From Panax quinquefolius (Eukaryota; Streptophyta; Magnoliopsida; Apiales; Araliaceae): a DNA stretch of 64,000 nt. The notes below the pieces were generated by a model, which was given only the letters and a program-made list of their open reading frames with translations, was not told the DNA's origin and did not search any database. Every line of letters begins with the position of its first letter. Position 1 is the stretch's first letter. Of the stretch, positions 44,960-56,044 are shown in pieces. The DNA is taken from assembly GCA_020205615.1 (NCBI GenBank), contig CM035162.1, positions 44,010,464 to 44,074,463 of the forward strand, given 5' to 3'. The translations under genes were made by a program, and so were the position numbers.

Positions 44960-45059
44960 ATACAACAAGAACTTACAAATATTATTGAAACATTTGTTGA
45001 AAATAAAACAAGAACTTACAAATTTAAAACATTTAACTAGAGAATTGGAGAAGAGGGTT

Positions 45060-45590
45060 AAGAGTCGATGATCGAGAGGTGGAAACTAAAGATTTTTCCG
45101 AGAGAGAGAGCTCGTAGTCTTTCTAAGTTTCAAAACTTGATCTCGCTAAATGAGCTCGCCTTCCTTTATATGTAACAAGGAAAGGAACTGTTACATTTAC
45201 TTGGGTAAAGTAAGAAACATTTCACTTAGGTAAAAGTGAATTACTAAAGTAAAAGCAAAAGTAAAAAACATTTTACTTAAGTAAAAGTGATTTACTAAAG
45301 TAAAAGCAAAAGTAAAAAACATTTTACTTAAGTAAAAGTGATTTACTAAAGTAAAAGTAAAAGTAAAAGTACAGACAAGAAACTGTTGATGAATAGTGCT
45401 AACTTTTGACTGTCTTCAACTTTTGACTCGACTCCGCTTTCGGTGGAAAAGAGCCACTTTTTACTGTTGAGCTACTTTTGGGCCGATCGAAAGAAAAGAA
45501 TCGTCACGAGAAAGCCGAACAACGATCGATCGAATAAAGAATCGTCACGAGCAAAGCCGAAACAAAGGATCGATCGGGTCACGAAAGTGT
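45060..45590 (-). promoter_or_regulatory. Viral intergenic region with TATA box and palindromic tandem repeats
   Basis: On the minus strand TTGTTACATATAAAGGAAGG gives a TATA box near 45165-45172. Upstream (45190-45370) are about three 51-bp units, each with the palindrome TTTTACTTAAGTAAAA. Further upstream is a repeated AGTCAAAAGTT (about 45405-45435). Position after the last ORF matches the pregenomic RNA promoter of caulimovirids. Downstream, TTTGTAAGTTCTTGTT occurs twice (about 44965-45025). Confidence 0.55.
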
Positions 45591-46720
45591 GTCGCTAATC
45601 AATAAAGGATCGTTCACGGGCAGGTGAACAAGAATCGGTCAGATAAAGAGAATGTCGTGCAAATGGGTCCCGAGCATCCTCAAGGTTGATGGTGCCATAG
45701 GGGTCGTGATGCATCATCATCTTTCGCAAAATCGCTAATCGAGTCATTTTGGGAAGAAGTCGAGGAATGCCTAGAGGCTTCTTCGTGTAACTCATCAATT
45801 CTTTTATTGAGGGCTTGGGCAATAAGTTTTAACTCACTACCGAGCAATCTTTGAAATCGATATGCTACGGAATGTGGAGGATCCTCGAGGACCTGGTTTT
45901 TGACTTCGATTCTTTTGAAATCTTTTTTTCGACTTGAGGAAGAGGGATCTAAAGAAATGGCTTTAGAATCCTTAGCCCGAAAGTGATCGGGGAGATGATC
46001 GAATCGGAATAGAGCAACAGAAATTCTTGTTGAACTCGACCAATGATTTCGTTAACATCGAACTTATCCCACCACTTGATGTAGAGAAAAGCGGAAAGTC
46101 GAGGGAGTGGATCGTAGATAATCGTCAATTACTAGCAACAGAGGGCGAGAAATACCAGATTGCCATTTAAGGATCCATGGAACCTTATATTTACCGATGA
46201 TGAAGGAGAGTGAGAGGAATGTTCTCATTCCTTGGATCCGTTTACTATTATTAGCAAAATGGGTAACTTGGACCTTAAGTGGGTTCTGGAAGGAGGTCAT
46301 AGGTAGATCCATGCCTATACCACCACAGGATTTAACCAATAAGGGATTGGACTTTTGAATTTATGGTCGAACCGAATAAACCAGAATGACTATGGGTCTC
46401 GCTCGATGAAGGAGAACCTTATACCGTGCTTCAATATAATCATAAAAGCAAAAAGGATAACTATGATTAGAGAGATCCATTAGATCGAGAGGATGTTTTC
46501 CCCAATCGTAAATCAAGGAATTGTTTAATATACAAAGAATGATAAAGAACTTTTGATTTATCATTGTTTGCATAAATTGGTTTGATATTTATCGACTCGG
46601 GCCAAGGAGAATGTCCTTATAATAAACAAGAGACTTATAAGGAGCTACCGGAGGAAAATGCCAACCAGAGGGAAAACGGGCAAAGCAAGTTTAATCGGAT
46701 CATTTTTGGTTTCATGAAGG
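45591..46720 (-). pseudogene. Second ORF region of the endogenous pararetrovirus
   Basis: Three fragments (45595-45822, 46064-46339, 46361-46573) lie between RNase H and the intergenic region. Visible peptides include HPLDLMDLSNHSYPFCFYDY and YKVPWILKWQSGIS. No enzyme motif is recognised. The position fits the small 3' ORF of unknown function in florendoviruses. All fragments are separated by stops or frame changes. Confidence 0.45.
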
Positions 46721-48400
46721 GTTCAATGTGAAACAAATAACTTTCCCATTTGAGCACATGCTCGTAAGAGGAGTGATTAGGAGCCGCAGACGCAGGTCTT
46801 TGGCCGGATTACCGAATGGGTCAATAGGTTTAAGTTTATTTACTAAGGTCGAATCAGATGGCTTTGGGGATTGTCCTGTAATGTAAAAATTTGTTTCGAT
46901 CGACAGACCGGCAGTTATCGGGTGAGGACTAAGTAAGGTACTGGATGATTACTTGGGCCACTAGGGCTAACCCGGACCTCGAGAGGAGGATGAACCTCTC
47001 AAACTCACGATCAGATAAGACTGTATGAATAAATTCTCCGTAAGAAAATCAGAATAGAATTATTTTTGCCTTTAATGTATTCAATATCAAAATCAAAATG
47101 CTTAATAAAGCTTGCCATCTAGCTTAAAGAATGCTTAGAGGCTAAATTTTCAACATCTTTTACTAAATGTACTGGGTCGACTTTGGCATACCAATGCGAA
47201 CGTGAATTTTCGATTTAATAAGTCATTTTGAAATTTATTAATACATAATACCAATGAAAGAATTTCTTTTTAATAGTACTATATTTTGATGTGTAGTATT
47301 CCATGCTCCTAATGAAATCGAACAATTTGTTTGTGGGAATCTGATGTTAATTTTTGTTTAAGAATGCCTCCCAATCCAATATCCGAGGCGCTTGGCCTCA
47401 ACAATTTTGAACGTCGAATCATTGAAATGCCAAGGTGGCAATGTCTCGACATATTTTTAACTTGTTGGATCGCAGAGGTATGAATGTCACCCAAGGTGGA
47501 GGATTATTTTGCAAACGCAAAAAAGAGGTTTGCAAATCTTCCCGAGATTCTCAGTAGAACTTGCCTATATAATTCAAATGAGCCAAGAAATCTCTCGCAG
47601 CTGGGTTTTATTGGTTATCTTATCCGGGAACTTGTCGTCGAATTGAATAGCTCGCTCAATAGGTCGAACTTGTCCATCAAGATATTAAGACCAAGAAACC
47701 TTATTCGGACCAAACAGTCGCATTTGGAAGGAGAAAGAACAAGACCATTTACTTTAATAGTAGTGAAGAACGACTTTAAATGTTTTTCGTGTTCTTCAAT
47801 AGTCTTTTTGAGTAAACAAGAATGTCGTCGATATAAACAACGTATAAAATGGTCGAAAGGGTTTAATATGTCATCGAGTATATTTTGAAATTCACTGGAG
47901 CATTTTTAGGCCAAATGCTTGAACATTCCATTCATAATGTCCAAACGGAGTGGTGAATGTCTGTTTTGTAATCGATCATCGGGATGAATGGCAATTTGCC
48001 GTAAACCGGATTTAAGGTCAAATTTATCGAAAATGGTGGCATTACTTAACCTATCGATAAGGTCGCCTTTATTGGGAAGGGGTACCTAATCCATTCTAAG
48101 ACCTTGTTCAATGGTTTGTAATTAATAACTAAACGGGTACACCTCTTTCTTTTTTCTCGCTTCATTATCGACATAAAAGGCGAGAAAGCAAGACCAAGGG
48201 ATTTATCGTGTTTAATTAATCCTTTATCGAGGAGATCATTGATTTCATTTTTACATAACTCCATTTGTTCACGACTCATCCGAATAGTTCTAGCCTTAGT
48301 GGGAATTAAATGTTCTTTGAATTCCTTAGCATAAGGAAGCCTAACCATATGTTTCTTCCTATGCCAAAAGGCATCGGGGAATCGTAACAAAGGTTATTCT
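46721..48400 (-). pseudogene. RT-RNase H region of the endogenous pararetrovirus
   Basis: The N-terminal RT fragment (48046-48390) has MSREQMELCKNEINDLLDKG and TRLVINYKPLN. The catalytic YIDD box is at 47824-47835 in a different frame. The RNase H motif ASDIGLGGILKQK is near 47360-47400. These modules reverse transcribe the viral pregenome in caulimovirids. The pieces are separated by several indels and stops, so no functional enzyme is encoded. Confidence 0.75.
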
Positions 48401-49390
48401 TCATGAAGGTTTTAATTTTTCAATTTTGACCGAATCTCTTCATTTTGAAGTTGTTCTTCAATTCTTTTATATTTGATTTTCTTTAAGAAATTCAAATGTG
48501 TAGATTTACTGATTTATTAAATTCAATGATTTAGAAATGGATTCTTCTCGAATGTATTTTAAATCTCTTTCTTTGGTTTAATAAGAAATTTAAATGTTAT
48601 TTTCTTTCCTAAATGTTTACAAAAGTTAATCCTTCATTACTAGTTGTAAATGGGTATAATAAGTATATAAATGGTAAACCCAAAATAATTTTGTCTCAGT
48701 AAGATTGCGTAATCGTAACAAAAGATGTTTTGAAACACATGTTATCTCGACAAATATGTACTTTAGGTAATTTATATTTTATTTCCATTTGACTACCATC
48801 GGGTCAATTCAATTTTTCACCGGTTTTTTGTAATATTTAGTGGGATTAGACCTTCCGTGGATACAATTTAAATCAGACTCAGATCAACCAAGGCAAAGAA
48901 GTCGTATTGAAAAGGTTTTATCCACAACTAGGTTAATAGAAACATACCATTTCGAATGGTGATGTCTTTAATTCTTTTAAGTGAAAGACCTTGAATAAAT
49001 AAGTCCGAAATATCTTTAGTACCAGATGATTCTCGGTTCATCGTGATCTTCATCATTGGATGAGGAATCATCGATCTCAAGATCGTGCCTTTTATCTAAG
49101 TCTTTTCTTAGAATAGTAGACTTCTATTTTAAATTAGCAATTTCTTTCTTTAATTTATTAACTTCCCGATTTAATTTCAAAGACCGACTTCTTTTAATCG
49201 GAGATTTAAATCTTTCCAAAGTTTTATTAAGACTAAAATTGGTTTCTCTTTAGCTTTAATAAACTTATCGCTTTTTCTATTGTCTTTAGTTAATAAATCT
49301 TTTAACCTGCTTTTGTGTATTGGGCTTTTAACTTAGGATCGTTGATTTTACTAATTAAGTCAATTAACAAAGAACTCTTCATCATCCTTG
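48401..49390 (-). pseudogene. Protease region of the endogenous pararetrovirus
   Basis: Position between coat protein and RT indicates the protease region. A decayed active-site-like FALVDLS peptide can be read near 48870-48900, lacking the D-S/T-G signature. No continuous ORF remains. Confidence 0.35.
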
Positions 49391-50640
49391 TTAATTACAT
49401 TAATTTTTTAGTGCAACAATTTTCATCGCAATTATTAAGATGTATGGTGACTTCGCTTGCTATCGCTTCAATTATTTTTACCGTTAGTATCGAGGAATAT
49501 GAAATGTTAGAGTCTTCATTGTTACTAACTTCATTTTCTATTCTCATTAACTCTAATATATATTCAAGATCTTCTTCAAGAATATTTAACCGAGACAACT
49601 TTCGCTTTTATTTTGCATTCACTTTTATAATGACCTTTTGCCCACAATTGTGGCAATACAATTTTACTTTTATCAAATTTTTAGTTCTTTTATTATGTTT
49701 TTTATTAATGGATTTGGGCTTATTATAATAATTATCTTGATTTTTATCTTTATGATGATCGCGCCTTTTCTTGTGACGCCTATGACTTTTGTGAGAGTCA
49801 ATATGTTTATGCTCGTGCTTTCGCCTCAGAAGGAGCCATGTGAGGTAAACCATATTGCTTTCGCAGTAATGTACCAAGCTCATATTTAGCTTTTTTCTTG
49901 TCTTTACTAGCTTGTTTGGCTAACTTAAAATCAATGCACATTTTAATCCTATCTTTTGAATATAACTGATTATGTCACCATAAGTGAGATTATCATAATC
50001 AATATATCCTAAATCTTTACTAAGTTCTTCACTTAACTTTGTGAGCAAATAAGGATGGTAAACCATTAACAAATTTTTCTTTCCGTAAAGGTTTATTATC
50101 GTCATTTCTCATCATAACTCTAGAAGTAAAAACATCTTTGTACCATCTAAAGTCACTTAGAGAGGGACAAGTGAGATTACTTAATCGATCGTGGATTCTT
50201 TCGGTGATGTTATCGGGGTTCCTACGTAAGTGTTTTATTATAGTATAAATCAAAGTATTTACTCCATTAGGTGGCCCTATTCCTATAGTTTCATCAAAAA
50301 TCGGGTTGCTTTCAAAGATCTAACCGAATCGCATGGATAATAGATAATCTAGAATCTTCAAAGTGAGATGTTTTTCCCACCAAGACCTCGAGAATACCAG
50401 AATCCACTCAGCCAATAATTCAACAATATCCGTCGAGTAAGAGTGTTGAATTTTGTTAGATAGTCGTTGCTACCATGGACATATGATTTAACTTATCGAG
50501 GATTTCTTGTTCGCTAAATCCATCAATATTCCATTCATAAATTTTATTAGATTAAATGTAAAATTGTTTATCTAGATTTTCTCTTCAAATTGTAGATCCG
50601 GAGGAGTTGGTCTAGAATACCAATTTCGGGTCATACTAGT
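49391..50640 (-). pseudogene. Coat protein region of the endogenous pararetrovirus
   Basis: Fragments at 50029-50253 (with DFRWYKDVFTSRVMMR and KFVNGLPSLFAHKVK) and 49608-49883 lead into a basic region rich in His and Lys and then YCHNCGQK, the start of the zinc finger typical of caulimovirid coat proteins; its His and last Cys are lost. Fragments are in different frames. Confidence 0.65.
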
Positions 50641-51600
50641 ATTATGGATTCGCTAACTTATTTAACTGCTCATGAATATCTTCAGTATTGATGAGGTAGT
50701 CGATCGACTATCGACCGACTACTACTTTCATTATCGAGTTAATCTCGATCGATGATAGCAATAGTACCGCTTGTTTCCGGTTCAGTCTTTGTTTTTAATT
50801 TTTTAAATAACTGATCAATGGCTACCGAAGATCAACGCCTTTATTAGGTAAACCTAATTTTCTCTATTTTCCGGTAGCTTTAATAGTGGTTGAACAATTT
50901 TTGACTCGGGTTTTTAATTATATTTTCTTCAAATTTTCTTCAATCCTCGCTCTAACCTGCTTTTCCCTACAGCCATAGGTATTGGTTACTAAAATTTAAT
51001 TGTTCAATGATTTTTTTATCATCATTAATTCCATTAGAGATTTTAAATGGGCTGGCTGTTACGTGAAGTATTTTTTACCGAAATTAAGACAGATTCTAAG
51101 GGTGGGTGACTAGACGAGACCTTAGACTTGTCTTCTTTGACCCATTGAGTTTTAGTTATAACATTGCATTTAAATTGATACTGCTCATACCAATCATAGA
51201 AGGTAATATTAATTTTTTCACTATTAATAAATTTCTTCCATTTATCGACAATTTTATCTCTTTCTTTCTCGGTTAAGTGATTTTTTCTAAATTGATGTCT
51301 TTTAATTTTATTAGACTTGGAGTTAAAATCATTCACAAGATTAATCCAATCTAACACAAATTCTTTTCTTAATGACTCTTAATTGATTATTAATCGAACA
51401 TCAAAATCGATCGAGTAGGAAGCTCGTATGAGCTCTGAGAAGAAGAGCTTTCTTTCCTACCGGGTAATTCGAGGGTGACAAGAATAACAAGGATGACTTG
51501 CTTGACCTTGATTTAAAATTCCTTTTAACTTAATGTCTCTTATGTAAGGGTTACTAGGACTTCGTAATCTCTTCTAGGCGATTCATGAAGGAGTCAAGAA
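50641..51600 (-). pseudogene. Region between movement and coat protein of the endogenous pararetrovirus
   Basis: A fragment at 51043-51357 contains NITFYDWYEQYQFKC and a basic stretch. It belongs to the viral polyprotein by position, but no function can be assigned. Confidence 0.5.
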
Positions 51601-52065
51601 CTAGAATAATCCTCTATAATAATCGGGTCTTCTGTAACGCTCAAAGCTAACTTTGACAGCTCCATCGTAAAATTGCCTTATGTTTTCAATGTTCACTACG
51701 TTATTTACTACAGGCTGCTGTGGTATTTCACTTGGTAAAATCCATTGACTGGGTAATGTAATATCTTTCCATAGAATTGTTCTAGGGATTTGGATATTAG
51801 CATCACTGGTTGAACTTTGAATTAATACAGTGTGATCTTTAGGGCTTTTATTAAGAGCATGGACATTCAAATTAGTCTTCATGGTCTTATAATAAATTCT
51901 AAAGATTAGAGCTATTGGTTGAGAACCTTCAATCATTTGTGTAATTTCTCCTGCTGTTTTAATATTTAATGTCAAGGCTTTTAATAGGTGTTGATCACTT
52001 AGACTAAGTGTGAAGTCGAAAGCAATTAAAATGGATAGACCATGTGCATCCGGCTTCCATAGCAC
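51601..52065 (-). pseudogene. Movement protein fragment of the endogenous pararetrovirus
   Basis: The 154-residue frame contains IAFDFTLSLSDQHLLKAL, ALIFRIYYKTMKTNLN and IPRTILWKDITLPSQW, features of the caulimovirid 30K-type movement protein. In intact viruses this protein aids cell-to-cell spread. The frame lacks its N terminus (upstream pieces to about 52500 are broken) and ends at a stop before the next fragment. Confidence 0.65.
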
Positions 52066-52698
52066 CTATTATGCTTGGATAATAATTCAAAAATCTAGCA
52101 TCTCCGAGATGTAGGTAGATACTTGAATTAATTCCTTTAATATTCAATGGTTTAACTCGCTACTTGAACTAGAATTCTATGTGGATGAAATTATAACCCT
52201 TTTTTCTATGTTTTTAATAACTTCAAGGAAAGAAGGTTACAATTTTCATATTCTTTGTTAATAGCATAGACTTTTTCAACTGCTTTTAACATTATAATCG
52301 CTTTTAAAGTTATCTAAAATGTTGATCGATAAATTTCTTTGGGAGAAATTTCGGTATATTCCAATTATGTAAAACTTGATCGATATTTTCATAACTGCTT
52401 TTCTTCCCGATTAACTATGTCTCCGGTATAGGTTGTAAGGTCGACTCTATGACTACCGAGGAGTTAGATCTAAATAACCTACTCATTATTATCGAGTTCA
52501 AAATTTATTCTCTTTAAAATTTATTCATACTATTTTCTAAAAACCCATCTTCAAGACAAGAGACTTACCTAGGGTTGGGTTCGACGAACAAGGTGTTCTG
52601 AAGAAGTTAGGTGACTTCGATAAAGGATGAAATAATTTTTGAAAATAGCTTTAATGAAGCAAATCAACAGAACCGCTAGAGCAGAGAGAACAACAACC

Positions 52699-52711
52699 GG
52701 CTCGATACCCA
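52699..52711 (-). other. Decayed tRNA-Met primer site of the endogenous pararetrovirus
   Basis: The minus strand reads TGGGTATCGAGCC, close to the consensus TGGTATCAGAGCC of caulimovirids. It lies about 20 bp from the junction with the TA microsatellite, consistent with integration of a linear molecule starting near the priming site. Confidence 0.55.
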
Positions 52712-52729
52712 TGGGGCAGCGGGAAGAAC

Positions 52730-52731
<2 letters not shown>

Positions 52732-52770
<39 letters not shown>
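52732..52770. repeat. TA microsatellite at the right junction of the pararetrovirus
   Basis: About 19 TA units separate the viral end from the right arm of the solo LTR. Confidence 0.85.
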
Positions 52771-52773
<3 letters not shown>

Positions 52774-53598
52774 CCCTCCCTAACACGTAAACTTTCCCCA
52801 CCCCATTTTTATTTCATCCATTTCTTTCCACACGGTTTACATGTGGGCCCCCCATATATGGGCCCCACTTTTATTATAAAGAATAAATTTCTATTTGAAA
52901 AATGGGTAAATGAGGGTTCATAAATACAACAAATACTTCATAAAAATTCTCTCAATATTTTTAACAACATTTATCATTATTATTATTATTCGCAATATTT
53001 AACAACCGAGGTTGTTCCCGGTGAAAGAGGGGCTTTCAATAAGGATTTCTCCCTATCATGCATGCAATTAGGTGACCAAACCTCTCGACGAACTTAACTT
53101 CTAGACATCAATATTGCAAATAATAATATTAATAACTCGCTATCTCAATTATTGATTTACTAATATATAAAATATAAACAATAATTGAATCAAATAACGT
53201 GAGATACTATGCAACAATAATTGAACAAAACTGAGTGACTTCTCACGTAAACATCAATAATCAATACCGCAGTGTTCTTTGTGCGAACCACAGCAGACAT
53301 CTGACTTTTTTAACACCAGGTGTTTCAACAGTTAAGGGTAAAACTTTCGCCGTTATTTTTATAAAAAGATATTTTGTCATTTTTTCAATTTGACAATAAT
53401 TCCGTTGTGGGGTCCACCAATGATTGTGTCGTCGTACGAATATTCCCTGACCAATCGAATATAATATAACAACTTGCGTACTTTAAAAAATTTATAAATA
53501 TTACCCATAACTATAACATTATATTAAATTCACCATAATATTCAAAAAATGATATTTATAGAAAATTCATCTTTATTTATAAAAGTCGGGGTCTTACA

Positions 53599-54070
53599 CA
53601 CATCGCAAGGGCACCCTTTGAAGTCGCAGTACACATTGTCGCCGCAGCATGGTACTTTCTGACTCCCCCCTCTGTAAATAGAGGGCTTGGGGTGACCATA
53701 TTTACAAGAAAAAAAAGTGAGGAAGCCCTATCCAATTTGATCTGTACACATTATAAAGTGAGTGCTTTCTCATTTCAAACACTTGTGAGCTTATATATTG
53801 TGATATTTTTACCGGCAGGAGCCGAGTGTTCATCCCTTTAAAGTCATTGAAGTCTTCTTTGACAGTCCACTGTAAGCCTTCTTACACTTTGTAAAGCCTT
53901 TCTCCACTATTGTGCACACACAATTCTGCACGTTGAGAGTCGTGTTGCGTGTGTATGCCCGGACTTCGGTCCGTGATTTTTATTTCTTTTTGTATATTAT
54001 ATATATATATATATATAAACTGTTGTCGAACTCTATTCGATGAACCTAGATTTATGTCCGGAGCGTTTAT

Positions 54071-54139
<69 letters not shown>

Positions 54140-54197
54140 ATATAAATTGTTGTAGAACTCATTCGATGAGCTTCAATTTACATCCTAACGTTTATCG

Positions 54198-54261
<64 letters not shown>

Positions 54262-55378
54262 CGACAAATCGTCAAAATGATAAACCGAGCCGGGATCGAT
54301 ATATATCATGTGCGTTTACCACTTATATATATATATATATATATATTTACATTTCGTCCTCCCTAGAGTTTACTTCGTGGCGGTTGATCATTTTTATTGC
54401 TATATTTACATTTCGTCCCGCCTGGAGTTTACTTTGTGGCGGTTGATCGTCTTTACTGTCGTTTACATTTTTGATTCTCCATGGAGGTGCTTCGTGGTGG
54501 TTGATCATGTCTATATATATATATATATACCACTTTTATATATTTACATTTCTGATCCCCCATGGAGGTGCTTCGTGGTGGGTGATCATGTCTGTATATA
54601 TATATACATATATATATATATAGCTTTTATTTATAACTGCTTACAACTTTCATATATATTGCTACATCATGTGAGCCTAGCAATAATGTGATCACAGATT
54701 CAGTCTACTGAATCTAGATTCAGTTCCCGTGATGGACATTTTTAGCTGTACACGGCTTGTAAATTATTCGGTACTGCTATGTAGATTAGTTTCTCGAAGA
54801 TGATTGGCATCTCGAAAATAAAAGCAATCAAGCCGAACACATAATAAAATGGAAGTATCAAAGGCCTCAATTATTATTGAGCACAAGGGTTTGAAAAACC
54901 TCTTTTTATAAAACATCACTGCTATATCTTGTTTAAAACTGAATTTTTACAAAAATTCAAACCCTTTGTATATAAGTGAAAACGAGGCATAAAATTACTT
55001 CCAAATAATTGCACATTAATCCACACATACACACATTCATATAACAGTTTAATTTAAAAGTGGCGTTCACCGTGGTAACACGGATGTCGGGGGGTGCCTA
55101 ACATCGTCCCTCCTCATAACCAAGTCCCCGGACCCTAACGAATCTCAGTTTCAAAGACCTGTCAAGCAGTGTCACATCACTGGGTCAATGTGCAAATCTT
55201 TTCTCGGTTGTGTTGGTACAACCATTTACAAAACCAACTGGCGACTCTTACAGTCCAATCGTTGACATATACATGTCAGACCTTTTCACAACTTGTTTTT
55301 TCAAACAAATCTCACCTAACATGAGAACACCAAAAGACAAGAACAAAAAAGGGACAAATAAAAATCCCGACATCGACA
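53599..55378 (+). repeat. 5' LTR of element C, right part
   Basis: It continues at CACATCGCAAGGGCACCC after the solo LTR and ends AAAAATCCCGACATCGACA before the PBS. The TATA block reads CTGTAAATAGAGGG (53672-53685), with a T lost to G relative to the other LTRs. TA runs and minisatellite units fill 53998-54620. The block GTCGGGGGGTGCCTAAC (about 55087) and the AACCGAGATT-type block mark U5. Confidence 0.8.
53998..54620. repeat. TA microsatellites and two minisatellite types in the 5' LTR of element C
   Basis: TA runs lie at about 53998-54018, 54077-54146, 54199-54260, 54325-54348 and 54512-54530. Between them are units with ACTGTTGTCGAACTC and GTCCGGAGCGTTTAT, then units with GTTTACTTCGTGGCGGTTGATC. 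ORFs here are Tyr-Ile artefacts. Confidence 0.8.
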
Positions 55379-55380
55379 GG

Positions 55381-55399
55381 TGGCGACTCTACTTGGGAC
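55381..55399 (+). other. Primer binding site of element C
   Basis: TGGCGACTCTACTTGGGAC follows the LTR end by two nucleotides, with two differences from the element D site (TGGCGACTCTGCTGGGGAC). Confidence 0.7.
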
Positions 55400-56040
55400 T
55401 TCCAATAAGAGGACTTAAGCCTCTATTACAAGCTTTTTCAAATCGTTATCTGTTCGTGTGTGGATGTTGCATTTACATTTAAATGAATGTGTACGAATGC
55501 ATTTACTTATTGCACTTAGTGTTTCGCACATGTCATCATTTCTATACGGTGAGACACGTTGTATTGAATATGTGTTGTGTGGTTCCTCCACTAGGAGGCT
55601 ATCCTGTCGATGTTTGATTAATGGACTCGTAGGAAGACTAATTCCAACGAGGCTCAGGAAAGGCACCACCCAAATTCTCTCCAGTTGAAAGGCTGGATTA
55701 ACTTCCCGTCAAGTAAATTGTGATTATTTGAGAACTTTCATGCCAAAAAGTCGCGAGAGTAGCCTATGATAGGTCAGCCTCTGATAAACCAAACGCAAAG
55801 GAAAGTCTCTTCATACTTTTCCATTTCAATTACTTGTAATTAAAATTACTTGTAATTTCATTTCCATGTCAATCTCAATGTAATGGAAAATATATTAATG
55901 AATGTGTACATGCATTCCCTTTTTATCTGACATGATATCTTGTCATACAAACAACTGACATCTGTTTTGCAGGATAAACACACCTAAAATGGATACATCA
56001 TATAGCATGTAACATTTCCACATTTCCTAAGACTAAACTA
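55400..56040 (+). other. 5' untranslated leader of element C
   Basis: It is non-coding and collinear with the leader of element D (8985-9651), sharing blocks such as GATAGGTCAGCCTCTGATAA and CATTTACTTATTGCACTTAG. Confidence 0.55.
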
Positions 56041-56044
56041 CATA

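Larger units (their letters stand above)
44960..52731 (-). mobile_element. Endogenous caulimovirid (petuvirus/florendovirus-like), degraded
   Basis: On the minus strand the order is PBS-like site (52699), leader, movement protein, coat protein with zinc finger, protease region, RT, RNase H, a second ORF region and a promoter-like intergenic region with a TATA box (about 45168). One continuous movement-coat-protease-RT-RNase H order followed by a short second ORF fits Petuvirus or Florendovirus; the extra ORF and TA-rich flanks favour Florendovirus. It spans about one genome length, beginning next to the PBS. Numerous frameshifts and stops break every protein. It is an old copy with no intact viral gene. 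Confidence 0.8.
43404..53598 (-). mobile_element. Solo LTR (chromovirus type) carrying an endogenous pararetrovirus
   Basis: The ends are TGTGACGCCCCCAAAATAGG and GGGGTCTTACA, flanked by a perfect CACAT duplication (43399-43403 and 53599-53603). The left arm (43404 to about 44960) and right arm (about 52732-53598) together match the solo LTR at 22307-25050 in opposite orientation, about 2.4 kb of LTR. The remaining 7.8 kb is viral. The left arm keeps ATGCACTACGGGCCAATGA units (about 43945-44200) and GAATAGTAACTCCGTGAATAG units (about 44400-44500). Confidence 0.85.

Noticed and set aside
43404..53598. A full-length LTR retrotransposon with viral-like genes
   Set aside because: The two arms together make one LTR, with no second LTR, PBS or PPT of that element. 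The interior has caulimovirid gene order, so it is a solo LTR with a viral insertion.
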